DNA from: Lactuca virosa
Lineage: Eukaryota; Streptophyta; Magnoliopsida; Asterales; Asteraceae
DNA length: 64,000 nucleotides
Assembly: GCA_928212115.1 (NCBI GenBank)
Contig: CAKMRJ010005745.1
Span: forward strand, 71,968,704 to 72,032,703
Direction: 5' to 3'
Position numbers and translations under genes: made by a program. The notes beneath the pieces are model-generated. The model had not been told where the DNA came from. It was given only the letters and a program-made list of their open reading frames with translations, and searched no databases. The first letter of the stretch is position 1. Each line of letters opens with the position of its first letter. This document shows positions 1 through 12,910 of this stretch, piece by piece.

Positions 1-2
1 TG

Positions 3-1362
3 AAAGAAACAATCTCTGAGAAACTCGAGAAATATTTCTTTAACCTTCAATATGAAGATTATGAAAAGGCTGACCAAAAACTTATTCAACTTTTATCTTT
101 AGAAACTGAAGAATGCGAAAAATTGTATCAAAAAAAACCCAAACTTTTTGATCAATATTTTAGAATGACGAAAATAGATGAACCTGAAACTGAATCAGAA
201 CAAGAAGATAATTTTAAAACTAATACAAAGACTGTTAAGTTTGAATATTCAGATATGGAAGATGATGAAGCAGAATCTTCTTACACAGCCACAAGAAGAG
301 GCAATAAAAAGAAATATGAGTTCAAAATGCCTGTCCACAATGGTATTCCAAATAGTGGTCAAGGACCCAATACGATCAATGTACTCAATATTGATTGTAT
401 CGAAGATCTAAAACTCAGAGAAAGAGTTGTAGAAAAATGGGTTACTGAGATTTCACTAATCTTACAGACAAACCCAGATGAATTTGAAAAAGCAAAAAAT
501 GTTCTTCTACTTTTAGAACATAAAACTGACGGAATTGTGCAAAAGTTCCTAAGAAACAATAATTGGAATGAAGATTTGCATGATTCAGATCTTTTTGATA
601 ATCTCATAAATGTTATATACACTACTTTCTTAGGTCTTGATTATATTTCTAATAAAGACTTTACCATTAATAAGAAAGTTGACATAGCAAGAGTTTCAAT
701 GACAAAACTCCAATTACATGATATTAGTCTTCTCGACAAATACACATGTATGTATGAATCATATCTGTATGATATTCCCCAGAGAAGTGAATATGCACAA
801 TGGATATCTGCTTATCTCATGAAAATTCCAATTATTGGAGAAATCTGTACTGAAAGATGGAAAAAAGAAGCTATTGGAGAAATCCAGCAAACCAGTCTTT
901 CTTATGCAACAAAAATTGCAAAAGAAGAAATTGATAGAATCTGTCAAGACAGATATAAACAACAAAAGCTTAAAACTATAAGCAAAGATTGTTGTAGCAT
1001 TCTCTCTGATTTCAAAAACTTTGATATTGGAAGAAAAACTTATACTAAGAAAAAGTATAAAAACAAAAAGAAATACAAATGTTTTTGGAAAAAGAAAAGA
1101 AGAAAATTTTCACCAGGAAAATACTTCAAAAAACCTTCAAAGGAACCACCTAAGAAAACTACTTCCTGTCCGCAAGGAAAGAAAAAATGTAGGTGTTGGA
1201 TCTGCAATGAAGAAGGACACTATGCCAATGAATGTCCAAATAGGAAAAAAATACCCTGACAAAGTCAAGGTTTTACAAACCGCTAATATTGGAGGTTATG
1301 AAGCTCTTGAAGAAGAGTATGATGGTATACAACATGTCTTTACATTTCATGTTAAGGGTTAA
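3..1362 (+). pseudogene. Endogenous caulimovirid coat-protein fragment, frameshifted
   Basis: The frame is open from the window edge to a stop at 1257-1259, so the N-terminus lies outside the window. The product has an acidic N-terminal part, a middle part resembling a capsid core, a very Lys-rich stretch (about 1020-1150) and one CCHC zinc knuckle (CWICNEEGHYANEC, about 1198-1240). This order and this knuckle are typical of Caulimoviridae (plant pararetrovirus) coat proteins, which package the genome. Just after the knuckle lies a run of seven A (1245-1251). Beyond it the similarity continues in another frame to a stop at 1360-1362, so a one-base indel ends the protein early. No protease, reverse transcriptase or movement protein follows. 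It is an old integrated fragment. A retrotransposon gag is less likely because of the length and the Lys-rich tail before the knuckle. Confidence 0.82.
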
Positions 1363-1446
1363 ACTGAATACAAATACCGGTTTTTGGGACTTAATTGAAT
1401 AAAAAAAAATATAACGACTAAATCGATTATTAGACCAATATGCAAT

Positions 1447-1451
<5 letters not shown>

Positions 1452-1511
<60 letters not shown>
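1452..1511. repeat. (TA)n microsatellite
   Basis: Uninterrupted TA dinucleotides. The tract lies 90 bp after the caulimovirid fragment and directly outside the left inverted-repeat arm. Confidence 0.97.
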
Positions 1512-1514
<3 letters not shown>

Positions 1515-1983
1515 CTAACCACGGTGACTAAAAACGAAAAATATTCCTTTTTTTAACTTGAAGAAAGAATATTCAACCAAAGCACAGGAACAAAAATGTT
1601 ATGAAATAATATATATAACATAAAAGACCATAAATATAAAATTTGTTTAGATCGTGATGGGTTTGGTGGTTTGTACTAACCCAAGTCAAAGTAGATAACA
1701 ACATCCGAAAGATTAGCAAGAATCGATTTCTATCAAACACAAACACGTGTGGAAAGCTGAAAAATAGGTACAACAAAACAGACAAAAGAAAACAAGAAAA
1801 CAAACAAAGGGGTAAATAAGCCTTTACATAACTGAGAACTAAAACTATACATAAAAAAGGCCAGCCAATAGGGGTAAAAAACGGTCTAAGTATTGGAAAA
1901 CTCTTCCACCAACAACCTTGACACACCAAAACGCCCCCACGCCATAAAAATCCAAACAGGGGTAAAATGGTCAAGTAGTGAAA
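1512..1983 (+). repeat. Left arm of a ~470-bp inverted repeat
   Basis: The sequence is closely matched, in reverse complement, by 3718-4188. Shared landmarks include GGTGACTAAAAACG near the outer end and GGTCAAGTAGTGAAAA at the inner end. The arm contains no convincing gene; the open frames within it are incidental. Long arms around a captured gene fragment would fit a Pack-type DNA transposon. Target-site duplications cannot be read because both arms run into TA-rich tracts. Confidence 0.75.
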
Positions 1984-2576
1984 AAAATTCTCTAATCAGT
2001 ACCTTCGAATCTTCAAGCAGCGTGTCTTAAGAAACTGGAAGAATTGGGGATGGAATACCAATTCAACAGCACACCAGGAACAACCAAATGGGGGTAAAAT
2101 GGTCCAAGTGTTTGAAAGCTTGCCAAAACAGCAGCCATGAGCCCATAAACTGTAGCTAAGTTTGAATGCAACGCCAATCAGAAATCCATTGAGCACCATT
2201 GCCCATATCTGGGGTAAAACCGTCAACATTGTCAAATCTGTCAGAAAACAATATTATGATCTACTCATCTTCACATATACAAATGTTGACTGCACACCAA
2301 TGAACATCGACACATCCTTGTGGAACATTTGTAAGGGGAAACTAGAAAGTCATTATCCAATGGTATGACAACAATCTTGAGACAACAACCTGAAATTATA
2401 GTAAACCTCGTGCCAAAAGTTTTACACGAAATGAGATGCCAAAGATGCAACCATATGTCTAATCCCAGAAACAATAAACACACCAAGTATACCAATTTTA
2501 TATAATTTATACTAGACTCAACCCACCCCACCCATTTCGATTATTTTAAAACAGGGACAACTTACAGCAATATACC

Positions 2577-2650
<74 letters not shown>

Positions 2651-3049
2651 CGAGAAGTTGATCCCGAATCCACATACACATAAAGATTACACCCATGAAA
2701 AAATTGCAACTATCTGCAGTTTAGAACCTAAATAGATGTCTACCCTTGTGAATTAAAACACACGCAGGACTGTACAAATATGACCTACTCATCACTAACT
2801 ATATTTCAGCCACATAGATGTAGGCTTATACAGAGAATATAAGCAAGATTCAAAGGTTTATAACGGGATGTAAGTTAAAGAACATACAGGTGGGAAAAAG
2901 AGATGCATGTAAACTAGAAAAAGAGAGATACATTGAATCGTACACTTTGCCTATCTAGCATACATTAGTTTTTTCTCATTCGAATCTCTTATGGTCTTTT
3001 TCAAGACATCTACAACATAGCTCATTGAAGGTCTCTTTTCTTGATCCAA
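1984..3049. other. Non-coding interior of the inverted repeat, with (TA)n
   Basis: No gene is recognisable. The motif GGGGTAAAA followed by (T/A)(G/C)GTC, already present twice in the left arm, recurs near 2093 and 2210. A long (TA)n tract fills 2579-2645 and creates a spurious Tyr-Ile repeat reading frame on the minus strand. Confidence 0.6.
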
Positions 3050-3715
3050 TTATAAATATCTTTTCCTTAACCTACTAAGTCGCACAACCGACTTAACTGG
3101 GTATTTTCCTTCTAGTCTTTGATCAATGATCCTCAATAATGTTGTGCTATCCAGCTTGAGTGTTTGCACCCATTCCGAGAGTTCAATCGCCCTTCGGCCG
3201 GTTATCATCTCATATACAACAACCCCAAAACTCCATATATCGCTACTCAAGCGAAGATGTCTGCTAGCCGCGTATTCCGAGGCAGAGTACCCCTAGGTTC
3301 CAACAGCCCGGAAATAATAGCATGTCAGCAAAAAGGTTTCTTATGAAGTCAGATGTTAGAATTATGGTGCAAAACAATCACCAGTGTAGATACGTGAGTT
3401 TTGTCACCTTGAGGCCCTTCTCGTGCTATCCCGAAGTCTAATAGTTTGGGGTGGTAGTCATTCCCCAATAGTATATTCGCCGACTTAAAGTCACGATAAA
3501 CAACCTTTTATTTCAAAATACAAAACAGAACAAAGAAATGAGAAAAAAAATTTAGAAAATAAACATTAACGTGTAGTTATAATTAACAATAATAACATAC
3601 CTTTATTTGAAATCCTTCATGTAGGTAACAAAGACCATTTGCTGCTCCAAGGAGAATGTTCATCTGTTCGAAACAAGGTGCCTGACACTTAGTTGGGAAC
3701 AACGCCTGAACATTC
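3050..3715 (-). pseudogene. Receptor-like cytoplasmic kinase fragment (PCRK/PBL-like), dead
   Basis: Three minus-strand pieces read as consecutive parts of a plant Ser/Thr kinase domain. The first (about 3601-3690) has ILLGAANGLCYLHEG, the helix before the catalytic loop. A 96-bp intron with GT and AG ends (3505-3600) follows. The second (about 3380-3504) has the catalytic loop YRDFKSANILL, the DFG motif in LLDFGIA, and THVST of the activation loop. The third (3050-3300) has SASEYA in place of the usual APE motif, then DIWSFGVVVYEMITGRR. Known relatives are RLCK-VII kinases of immune signalling. A TAG at 3293-3295 lies in the activation segment. The N-lobe with the ATP-binding Lys is absent, and some residues after TGRR appear deleted. 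The fragment stops within a few bases of the right inverted-repeat arm, which suggests capture by a transposon. Confidence 0.78.
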
Positions 3716-3717
3716 TT

Positions 3718-4022
3718 TTCACTACTTGACCATTTTACCCCTGTTTGGATTTTTATGGTGTGGGGCGTTTTGGTGTGCCAAGGTTGCTGGTGGAAGAGTT
3801 TTCCAATACTTAGACCGTTTTTTACCCCTATTGGCTGAGCTTTTTTATGTATAGTTTTAGTTCTCAGTTACGTAAAGGCTTATTTACCCCTTTGTTTGTT
3901 TTCTTGTTTTGTTTTACCTATTTTCCACGCGTGTTCGTGTTGGATAGAAATCGATTCTTGCTAGTCTTTCAGATGTTGTTATCTACTTTGACTTGGGTTA
4001 GTACAACCCACCAAACATATCA

Positions 4023-4066
<44 letters not shown>

Positions 4067-4188
4067 CATAACATTTTTGTTTCTGTGCTTTAGTTGATTA
4101 TTCTTATTTCAAGTTAAAAAAAGTCTTTTTTCCTTTTGGTCTTTGTTTCACTGTTTCATATCGTTTTTGGTCACCATGCTTAGTTAAT
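3718..4188 (-). repeat. Right arm of the ~470-bp inverted repeat
   Basis: This is the reverse-complement partner of 1512-1983. It includes an expanded TA tract (about 4024-4063) where the left arm has only a short TA run, so the microsatellite grew after the arms formed. Confidence 0.75.
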
Positions 4189-4213
4189 TGTTCTTGATAT
4201 AAGTTTAAAAAAG

Positions 4214-4274
<61 letters not shown>
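4214..4274. repeat. (TA)n microsatellite
   Basis: A pure TA tract just outside the right inverted-repeat arm, mirroring the tract outside the left arm. Confidence 0.96.
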
Positions 4275-4275
<1 letters not shown>

Positions 4276-5805
4276 TTTTTGGTACCTATTTCACATTTTT
4301 ATCATATTTTAGTAACTCTCACCAAAGTGATGGGGTGTTAGTGAGAGAGACCAATATGAATAATAGATAAGTTTTTGACCAAAACCAAAAAGTCCAACCA
4401 AGTACATGGATCAACATTGGAATTTATTCAAGATTATAGGTCAATCGGTCAACTATACCTTACTTTGTAGTGCAGAAGAAGTAGATCTGTGGTGATTAGT
4501 TTCAACAGAAAGGAACGAATTCAAAAGTGGCAAGACCGATGGAGGCAACTCCTTCCCGAACCACATTCATAAAGATGTTTTTGGTTTTAAGATAGTGGCA
4601 TGTGGCAACTTTGATTTTCTTCAATACTCTTCACATAGTGAACCCCAAAGTTTAAATACTTTATGCATTTGGTGGACCTGTAACAAATTTTACACAAATA
4701 CCAAAATAAAAATTTACTTTTTGACATGATAAATTCCCTTTCACTGGACAGGTTTTCAAAAGAAGTAATCTGTTGAATTGTTAGGTGATTGATTATCATG
4801 AATTCATCATCCCATGAACATGAGTTGAGAATGTCACTAAAGTAGCTATTGTTGTTATCATTCGTCAAAGTCAAACATTTTTTTGGATGTTTTTGTCATT
4901 GTAAAACCCATGTTATAGATTCATCACTACATTGGATTGAGTGGGGATTCTGAAATAGTCATCATACTAACAACTATTGTTCATCATAGGTTCTTCTTTA
5001 GTGAAAATAATCAACAGTCATGATCACAACTACATCAAATAGTCATGAATGTGAAAATTCCCAAATTAAAATTCTGTTTTTATTTGTATCTTTATTTATA
5101 CATCTAAAAGTGTATTATTTTTTGTTAATTTTACATGTTACATGGAATGAACGCGTAAAGGACCTTTGAAGGTGAAGAAGCATTTGCTATTTGCTTTTTT
5201 CACACCTTACCCCTTCAAATCTATAAGGTATTGTTCATGGCAGAAATAGCAACATGCCTTTTATTTTTTTTCCACCATGTATAAAATTGGCACAATGTTA
5301 TAAATTTACCATGGTTTCATTATTTTCATATTTGTACTTTACTTTTTAATGAAAAAATAGCAACTTACATATGTCTAATAGGTTTGAAAGAATTCACTTG
5401 TTTATGTATGGTTAAACATGATGACTTTTATGTATTTAACTATTAAGTAAAATGATGGTTAAGTTGGAATTTACATATAATTTCACTTTTTTTTTGTCTC
5501 TGCCTTTCGTAGGTGCTCATGAGGGGAGCTGATGCAATGAAGATGAGACCTGGTTGCTCCTTTGCTCGATTAACGTTGCTCTAATGTTGTTGGACTGAAT
5601 GAGAACTAGATTATGCATTATTGGATTGTTTTCTTTTGGTCTAAAATCTGAATTGATTATATTACTTGTTATTTGTATTGGTCAACTAATTTTATTATTA
5701 TTTAGGTGATTGTAAGTAAAATTATATTTTAACTGACCATTTAACAATTGCAACGGTTTTGACTAATCGTTAGTAATTTATTTGCAGTTTTCAGTTATTG
5801 AGGTA
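4275..5805. other. AT-rich intergenic DNA, no gene seen
   Basis: Nothing here can be assigned. A 95-codon minus-strand open frame at 4587-4874 has no recognisable motif and is most likely chance. Confidence 0.55.
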
Positions 5806-7566
5806 TGTCACACCCTCGGCCGCCAGCGGAAACGCCGAGGTGCATGATGCACAATTATTGAACATACATTGAACAGGACAAATATAATCTTCTATTATTA
5901 CCGAAATAAAAATTACATTGACAATGACTATTGCTACACACACCTAACATATCGGTGTTTACAATGGTATAGTAAAATAATGGAAATTCTTCTATGCAAT
6001 TCCTTCCAACCTGTTAAATAACCCGAGAATACGTGCATTAAAATACGTAAACAAAATTGTTGGTGAGTTCTACAGGTTTTGACACAAAGTACTTTTATAA
6101 TCAAAAGTGTTTTTGTAACAATTCTCTGGTTAACCAACTTTTATAAATATGTGTCTTTCAATCAAAAGTATAAAAATAAATGAGTTTTAAAAGTGTATTT
6201 GTACTCATTTAAAAATATTGTTTGCTCAAAACCAAAAATACACTAGTTGTTGAATATATATGTAAATCAAACTTATAAGATATTTTTACGGTTCTAATGA
6301 CCAAAGTGCATTTTATATAAGGATTTTGAATACCAATTTATATAAATAAAGTCATATCACTATTTGTGAAAACATAAAGTAGCCAGATTTACCCTTGAAA
6401 ACCTTGTACAAGCATACGTTTAATTCATATGTAAAACTCATAAGCTTTAAATTTATAAACTTTGTAAATTTGTGTCGTAGTATTAATTAAGTATTATCTT
6501 ACTTAATTTAAAACGACACTTAACCAGTGAGACAAACACCTCCCACATAAATATTGTGTTTTCGTATAAAACAAAGGATTTATATAAATAACTTATTAAT
6601 TATAAGTTAATAAACCTCGTTCAGTCGTTTCATGGTATTAATGAAGTATTATATGACTTAATTTCTGGTATTGACACTTATCGTTTTGAGTCACAAGCTA
6701 TCCTACTTACATATAGTCTCTTTCAACTAGTATAAGTGGAAAAAATCTCCGTATATATCCTATTTCACTCCTATACGGTAACAACAGTTCATTCGGGGTC
6801 TATAATGAGGTCATAACCGAACTGTGACGGACGCCTCTGCAGCATCATTGGAAAGTTGTGTTGAAAGCCCATATCACGTATTTGATGACGTGATAAAAAA
6901 ATTAGTGAAGGAAACGCCAACGCCCAAACTCAACTCGTCAGCCGATGGTTGTAGCTAGCAACCGGTGGCGGGATGTCAAACCGTATAAGTATGTGATCCT
7001 GAACTTATACTCGACGTTCCTCGTTCCATACGAATTAATGGTTATGAAACAGAGGTGTCTTAGTGTGATAACAAAACATAGCCCATGCAGCTTAGGAAAT
7101 GATCCTAACTCATAAAGCTTTTAGAACAAACGTAGCTCATATAGAACGCCCCGTAGGTATGATGGATCCTAACAATCTGTCTAGGCATCCTAGTTCTAAA
7201 CTCTCCATTATAAGTTTATCGAACACCTGTAATTCTTTGATGTTTAGGATTAATTATTGATTGAAGTCTTATGATATTTGAGATTCGTAAGACTTAACAC
7301 ATTTCCAGATTTTATTATCTGTCATCACAGAATTTGGGCAGCATAACGGCTGCTTATATAATATTTTCCAGGTTTCAACCAATGTGAAACCAATAATTCC
7401 TATAATATTTATAATTTACGTGATTAATACAATATAATATGTCGCAGATAACGACTCTTAAGTTCTGAAGCCGATCATGTTATTTATCGCAATAAAATCC
7501 ATAACTTAGTAGAATGAGTTATATTTTTATATTTAATATAAAAATATAATAATAAATTTTACATAA

Positions 7567-7634
<68 letters not shown>

Positions 7635-8407
7635 TTTAATTTTCAATAATTTAAACTATTGATTATATATTTTCATAATCTTGGTCTTTCCATCAAATAT
7701 AACAATGTACTTTTGTTCTATACTCGAATAATATTTTTGATTTCATAATTTCTTAATATACATATTAATAAACGCGAAAAACTATAAGCATATTAACTTT
7801 TAGCAATGTACTTTACTTGTATAGTTTATAAATGATTTATAACATTTTAGATTGCTATTTTGAGTATAAAATATGAAAATTATCAACACTTTAATAGACA
7901 CACATGTATTCTCCCCCAAATATTAAAGCAGTAAAAGAGGGGCCGTAGAAACTCACTTTCGTAGTGTGAACTTGGCTCGTGGTGTGAGACTTGTTCGTGA
8001 AAGTCGTTACGTGACGTTCCTTGTTCTTTAAACGAACCACCGGGTATATTTAAATTACCTAATAAAACCAAAGAGTAGTTTTGGTATTAATTATTAAGTA
8101 TATGGTGGTCTTTGTCAAAATAAATAAGATCTAGGGTTTGATTTTTGTCAAAATCGTACTTCAGGGACTGATATTGCGAATTATTCTCAAGGCAGGGGTT
8201 AAACATGTGCATTTTAAACTGTTTTAGGGTTTTAGGACTTAATTTAATAGGGGGAATAGATTCATGGTTCCAGTTGCAAGTTGCTATGTCTGATGCATCC
8301 ACGAGCGAGCCTATCTAACATAACTTACTCGTAATCTTGGTGTGAGGATTTGTGAAGCGAGAATGCAGTTGAGAGAAAGAAGCAAAGAAGATGATGAGGT
8401 CGGTACA
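5806..8407. mobile_element. Diverged LTR fragment related to the element at 16947
   Basis: It begins TGTCACACCCTCGG followed by GGCGGAAACGCC-like sequence, very like the LTR edge at 16947. It shares further landmarks in the same order: a GTAGCTAGCA segment (about 6950) and the CTCCCCC block (about 7910). It resumes after the copia insertion, at 13053. The far end and any target duplication could not be found, so it is called a fragment. A (TA)n tract lies at 7568-7630. No gene is visible. Confidence 0.5.
7568..7630. repeat. (TA)n microsatellite
   Basis: A pure TA tract inside the diverged LTR. Confidence 0.96.
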
Positions 8408-8546
8408 AATCAAACCGTGTATTATTATTGATATCTCTAAAGATTACGATACATATGAACTTAATATATATATAGGTTAGATAAATACAATTAGGTACCC
8501 TCTAATTTAAGTAAAATACAATGCAACACATAAACTTAGTCTAACA
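8408..8546 (-). repeat. 3' LTR of the copia element
   Basis: 139 bp and almost identical to 12911-13047. The G-rich purine tract needed for plus-strand priming sits directly inside it (about 8547-8560, minus strand CTTGCGGGGGAA). Confidence 0.92.
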
Positions 8547-8558
8547 TTCCCCCGCAAG

Positions 8559-11500
8559 CTAAGGGCGGGGAACGACCTGTAGCTTGGATCGTAAAAAGAG
8601 AAATCTTTGAAAAGACAGCGGTCTGGTAAAAACATCAGCGATCTGATTAGCAGTAGAAATGAACTGAACACATAATTGACCAGAAGCCACACGTTCACAA
8701 ACAAAGTGAAAATCCACTTCAATATGTTTGGTGCGAGCATGAAAAACCAGATTAGCAGCTAGATAGGTAGCACCAAGATTGTCACACCAAAGTGTAGGAC
8801 GTTGAACTGAAACTCCCAATTCATTAAGAAGAGCTTTCAACCAGACTAATTCAGCCACCATATCTGCAAGGGCTTTGTACTCCGACTCAGTTGAAGATCT
8901 TGAGACAGTACGCTGTTTTCAGGCAGTCCATGAGATCAAGTTTGATCCCAAATATATAGCAAATCCTCCCGTGGAACGTCGATCATCAGGGCATCCTGCC
9001 CAGTCTGAATCAGAGAAAGCATGTAAAGAATCAAATGCAGAGTGTTGCCAATGAACATCCGTAAATGCTGGGAGAGAGGAACCCGAATCATGCCTAATGA
9101 GAAGTCCAAAATCCGTCGTGCCCTGTAAGTACCTCAAGATGCGTTTGACAGCAGACCAATGGTTTTCGGTAGGAGCATGCATGAATTGACACACTTTGTT
9201 GACCACATAAGCAATGTCAGGATGAGAGATACTAGCATACTGAAGAGCTCCAACGAGTTATCTATAGATAGTCGGATCCGGCAAGAGAGGACTGTCACCA
9301 ATAGATAAGACTTGAGTGGTGGTCATTGGAGATTGGACCGGTTTGCAATCCTTGAGACTCGAACGATGAAGAATATCCAGAATATACTTCCGCTGAGACA
9401 ATATGAGGTCAGAATTACGAGAAACAACCTCAATGCCCAAGAAGTAATGCAGTTGACCAAGGTCTTTAATGGCAAAAGTGGAACCCAACTGTTGAATGAG
9501 GTGAGCAATCATTGCATCATCATTACCTGTAATAATAATATCATCCACGTAGACTAGAATGTAAATTCGAGTCCGACCTGTTTTTAGAATAAATAAAGAT
9601 GGGTCAGTGCGAGACCCCAAAAAACCAAAACAATGCAACACAGTGGACAAGCGTTGAAACCAAGCTCATGGAGCTTGCTTGAAACCATACAAAGACTTGT
9701 GAAGAAGGCACACATGAACAGGTTTAGAAGAATCAACAAATCCTTGTGGCTGCCGAATGTAAACGGTTTCTTTTAAGTCACCATGCAAAAATGCATTCTG
9801 AACATCCAATTGCCTGATTGACCATTTGTTAGTTACAGCAAGAGAGAGAACAACCCGAATTGTGGTGGCTTTGGTCACAATACTGAAAGTTTCATGATAG
9901 TCGACACCCGCTTGTTGTTTGAAACCCTTTGCTACAAGTCGTGCTTTGTAGTGAGAAATATTGCCCTCGGGGTCTCGCTTAAGTTTATAAACCCATTTGC
10001 AATCGCTGATGTTGGCATGAGGAACTGGAGGGACAAGAGTCCAAGTACCATTTTTGATAAGAGGTGTGTATTCCTCTTCCATGGCATTCCGCCATTCCTG
10101 AGATTTGCTCACAACCGAAAATGAGGTAGGTTCGATAATAGAAGCAGTAGCATGATATGCCAAGGGGCTATAAGGTGTAGTTCGTTACGGGTTGGGGCGT
10201 AAATGTGGGGGATGGGTGCGTGGAGCAGGAGGTGGCGTGGCAGCAGGAGAGGTATCAAAGGAATCAGCCGGGGTGGTTTCGGTGGTGATGGGTGGTGACG
10301 CTGCCAAAGGAGTAGTGATAGGAGATGCAGGAGGTATGGCTGGAGCTGAGTCATCGATAGTAGTAGTAGAAGTAGGATCGGGTATAAAACTTGGGAGAGA
10401 CGAAACATACGTAGCGACAGGAGTGGTACTAGGAGGAGGTGGGCGTTTGAACTGAAAAGCATTCTCATTAAATCGAACATGGCGAGCAATGTAGATTTGA
10501 TCCGTAAAGGTGTCAAGGCACCAGTAACCATGGTGTAGTGGGCTATAACCAAGAAATGTACAAGGAGTAGAGCGGAAATCCATTTTGTATCTATTGTACG
10601 GGCGAAGATGCGGAAAACATTCACATCCAAAAACCCGAAGAAAGGTGTAGTCTGGTTTTCGACTGAAGACATGTTGGTAAGGTGATCTATTGGATGAGGT
10701 TCGAGATGGTAAGCGATTGATAAGATACACGGCTGTCTCAAAAGCAAACTGCCAAAATCATTGGGGAAGATTTGCATGAACAAGGAGAGTAAGGCCAGTT
10801 TCAACCACGTGATGATAACGTCGCTCAACAAAACCATTTTGCTCGCTAGTGTGAGGGCATGAGCGACGATGAATAATTCCAAGTGATGAGAAAAAGGAAG
10901 ATAGATTGCTAAATTCCCCTCCCCAATCGGTTTGAACACTTTTGAGTTTGGTATTGAATTGTCGTTCTACCATCTTGACAAAGTTGGTGAAAGTTTGAAA
11001 AACATCAGATTTATGTGTCAACGGGAAAAACCACATATAGCGAGAGTAATGATCAACACAAAGTAAAAAGAACCGACAACCATCAAATGATAAAGTAGGT
11101 GAGGGACCCCAAACATCACAATAAATTAAGTCTAAAATATTATTGCTTCGAAAAAATGAACTACGTAAAAAAAGTTTGGAAGATTTCCCTAACTGACAAG
11201 CAGGACATAAATCTAAACAATGTTTTGTAGAAACAGGAAGCGAACAACTAGAAACAATAGTGTCAAAAACACGTTGATGTGGATGACCAAGGCGGTGGTT
11301 CCAGATTCTTGAGGAAGCTTTAGTTGCTGTGAGAGCCAACTTTGGTAAAGACTTGAAACTTGGAAGACAAAGCGAGTAGAGACCGTTATTACTTGGTCCC
11401 GTGAGAAGAGTGGTGCGAGTACGTTCGTCCTTCACAACAAAGAAAGAGGAGCGAAATTCAAAGAAAACATTGCTGTCTTGACAAAATTGTTGAACAGATA

Positions 11501-12807
11501 AGAGATTTTTCTTGACATCAGGAACATGAAGAATATTGGAAAGATTAAAGGTTTTATTAGATGAATAACATTTTGAGGATCCAATATGAATAATAGGAAG
11601 AGAATTACCATCACCAACATGAAGAGAATCAGGACCACGATAGAACTCAGAGGTGTCAAGGTTGGACAGATCTGGTGTGGTGTGGGAGTTTGCACCTGTG
11701 TCAGGGAACCAAGTAGTGCCTGAAGTAGAGATATTGTCAGCAAAGGTTGCGAAATTTGCCTGCAAATTCGGTTTTGGCGAGTGACTTGCATCTTGGTTAT
11801 TTGGATACTGAGATGGAAGATGGCCAATACCACAACGGTTGCATTGACCAAATACAGTGTTTTGTGTGGAAGCCCAAGAGAATTGCCTGGAGGGACCTGA
11901 GTTGGCACCACGAGATCGATTCTGAAAATTCCCATGCGAATGATTCTCACACGAGTTGCCTCGACGATTGCCTCTGTAGTTGTTGTTTGGGGGTCGTGAG
12001 GCATAGAAGTCTTGAGGAGTTACACTTTGTGGAGCAATCAGATTAAGTTGGAAGCCAAGCTGGGACGCATGATTTGTAGAGACTGAAGTTGACTTTGAAA
12101 ATTGTTAATGTTGAGTGATGTGTCTGTTGAAGCAGCAAACATGTGTGGCTGTGATGCAGGGACAACAGTAAGATTTTTATTTATCATATAATCATGATCA
12201 CTCAGAAGGGCATGTAGCTCACTGAAGGTAATAGGTGGGTGACGAGCTAAGAGGGTAGACTTGAGTCCGTTGTACTCTTCACGTAGCCCAGAAATAACAA
12301 GAAGAACCAGGTCCTTGTCTTTTAACAGGCTCACCAATATTAGCAAGTGCAGTAGCATATTCTTGTGCACGTGCAAGATAGGCAAGAGGAGTTTCATCGC
12401 CTTTCATGGTGAGTTTTAGCAACTGGGTTTTTAATGTATACTCTCTTGAAGAATTGGTTGGGGGCATAAACACGTTCTAATTGTAGCCAGAGATCTCGTG
12501 ACGTAGTACCCTGAACATGCTGGAAGGAAGCCTCTGAGATGGTAGAGATGATGATCATACGGACATGAGCATCATTAGAAATCCAACGAGAGTAACTAGG
12601 ATTGTCTGTAATTGTCTCTCCTGTGCCGACTTTAGGATCAGGGCATGGTATTGTACCATCGACATAGCCGAACAGATTGTTGGAGACGACAAAGGGTTCT
12701 AGCATGGCCTTCCAATACCCATAGTTTGTGGGTGTGAGGGTAAAAGCGAATTTATGAGAATTATGAGATGTTTTCTCCTATGTCGTGAAAGCAGCAATGG
12801 TCGCCAT
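8559..12807 (-). pseudogene. copia gag-pol polyprotein, multiply disabled
   Basis: ATG at 12805-12807 opens a UBN2-type gag. A degenerate zinc knuckle follows (CNRCGIGHLPSQY, last Cys replaced by Tyr, about 11830). Next come a GAG-pre-integrase domain (WNHRLGHPHQ), integrase (CDVWGP, TDWGGEF, EQNGFVERR), reverse transcriptase with YVDD (about 9550) and RNase H (TESEYKALADM). The order integrase before reverse transcriptase defines Ty1/copia. In-frame stops fall at about 12779 (gag), 10756, 10192, 9658, 9262 and 8926. At least three frame changes occur in gag (about 12465, 12310, 12075). Conserved neighbours suggest that most pol stops were CGA or CAA. The protein cannot be made, so this copy is non-autonomous. 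Confidence 0.9.
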
Positions 12808-12893
12808 GAAGTTTCTTGACAGATCGGCGATTAGGGTTTATCTTGCGTAAGAGGCTGTTGTGAGGATGCCGCCAATAAGGTAAGGATTAACTT

Positions 12894-12906
12894 GGCTCTG
12901 ATACCA
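12894..12906 (-). promoter_or_regulatory. Primer-binding site, tRNA-Met type
   Basis: The minus strand reads TGGTATCAGAGCC, complementary to the 3' end of plant initiator tRNA-Met. It is separated from the 5' LTR by a few T residues. Confidence 0.88.
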
Positions 12907-12910
12907 AAAA

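Noticed and set aside
2518..2709. Minus-strand open frame with a long Tyr-Ile repeat
   Set aside because: It is a translation of the (TA)n microsatellite.
4587..4874. 95-codon minus-strand open frame
   Set aside because: No motif, no splice-linked neighbours, and AT-rich context; treated as chance.
10192..10455. Gly- and Val-rich plus-strand open frame
   Set aside because: It is the antisense of the Pro/Thr-rich linker of the copia polyprotein.
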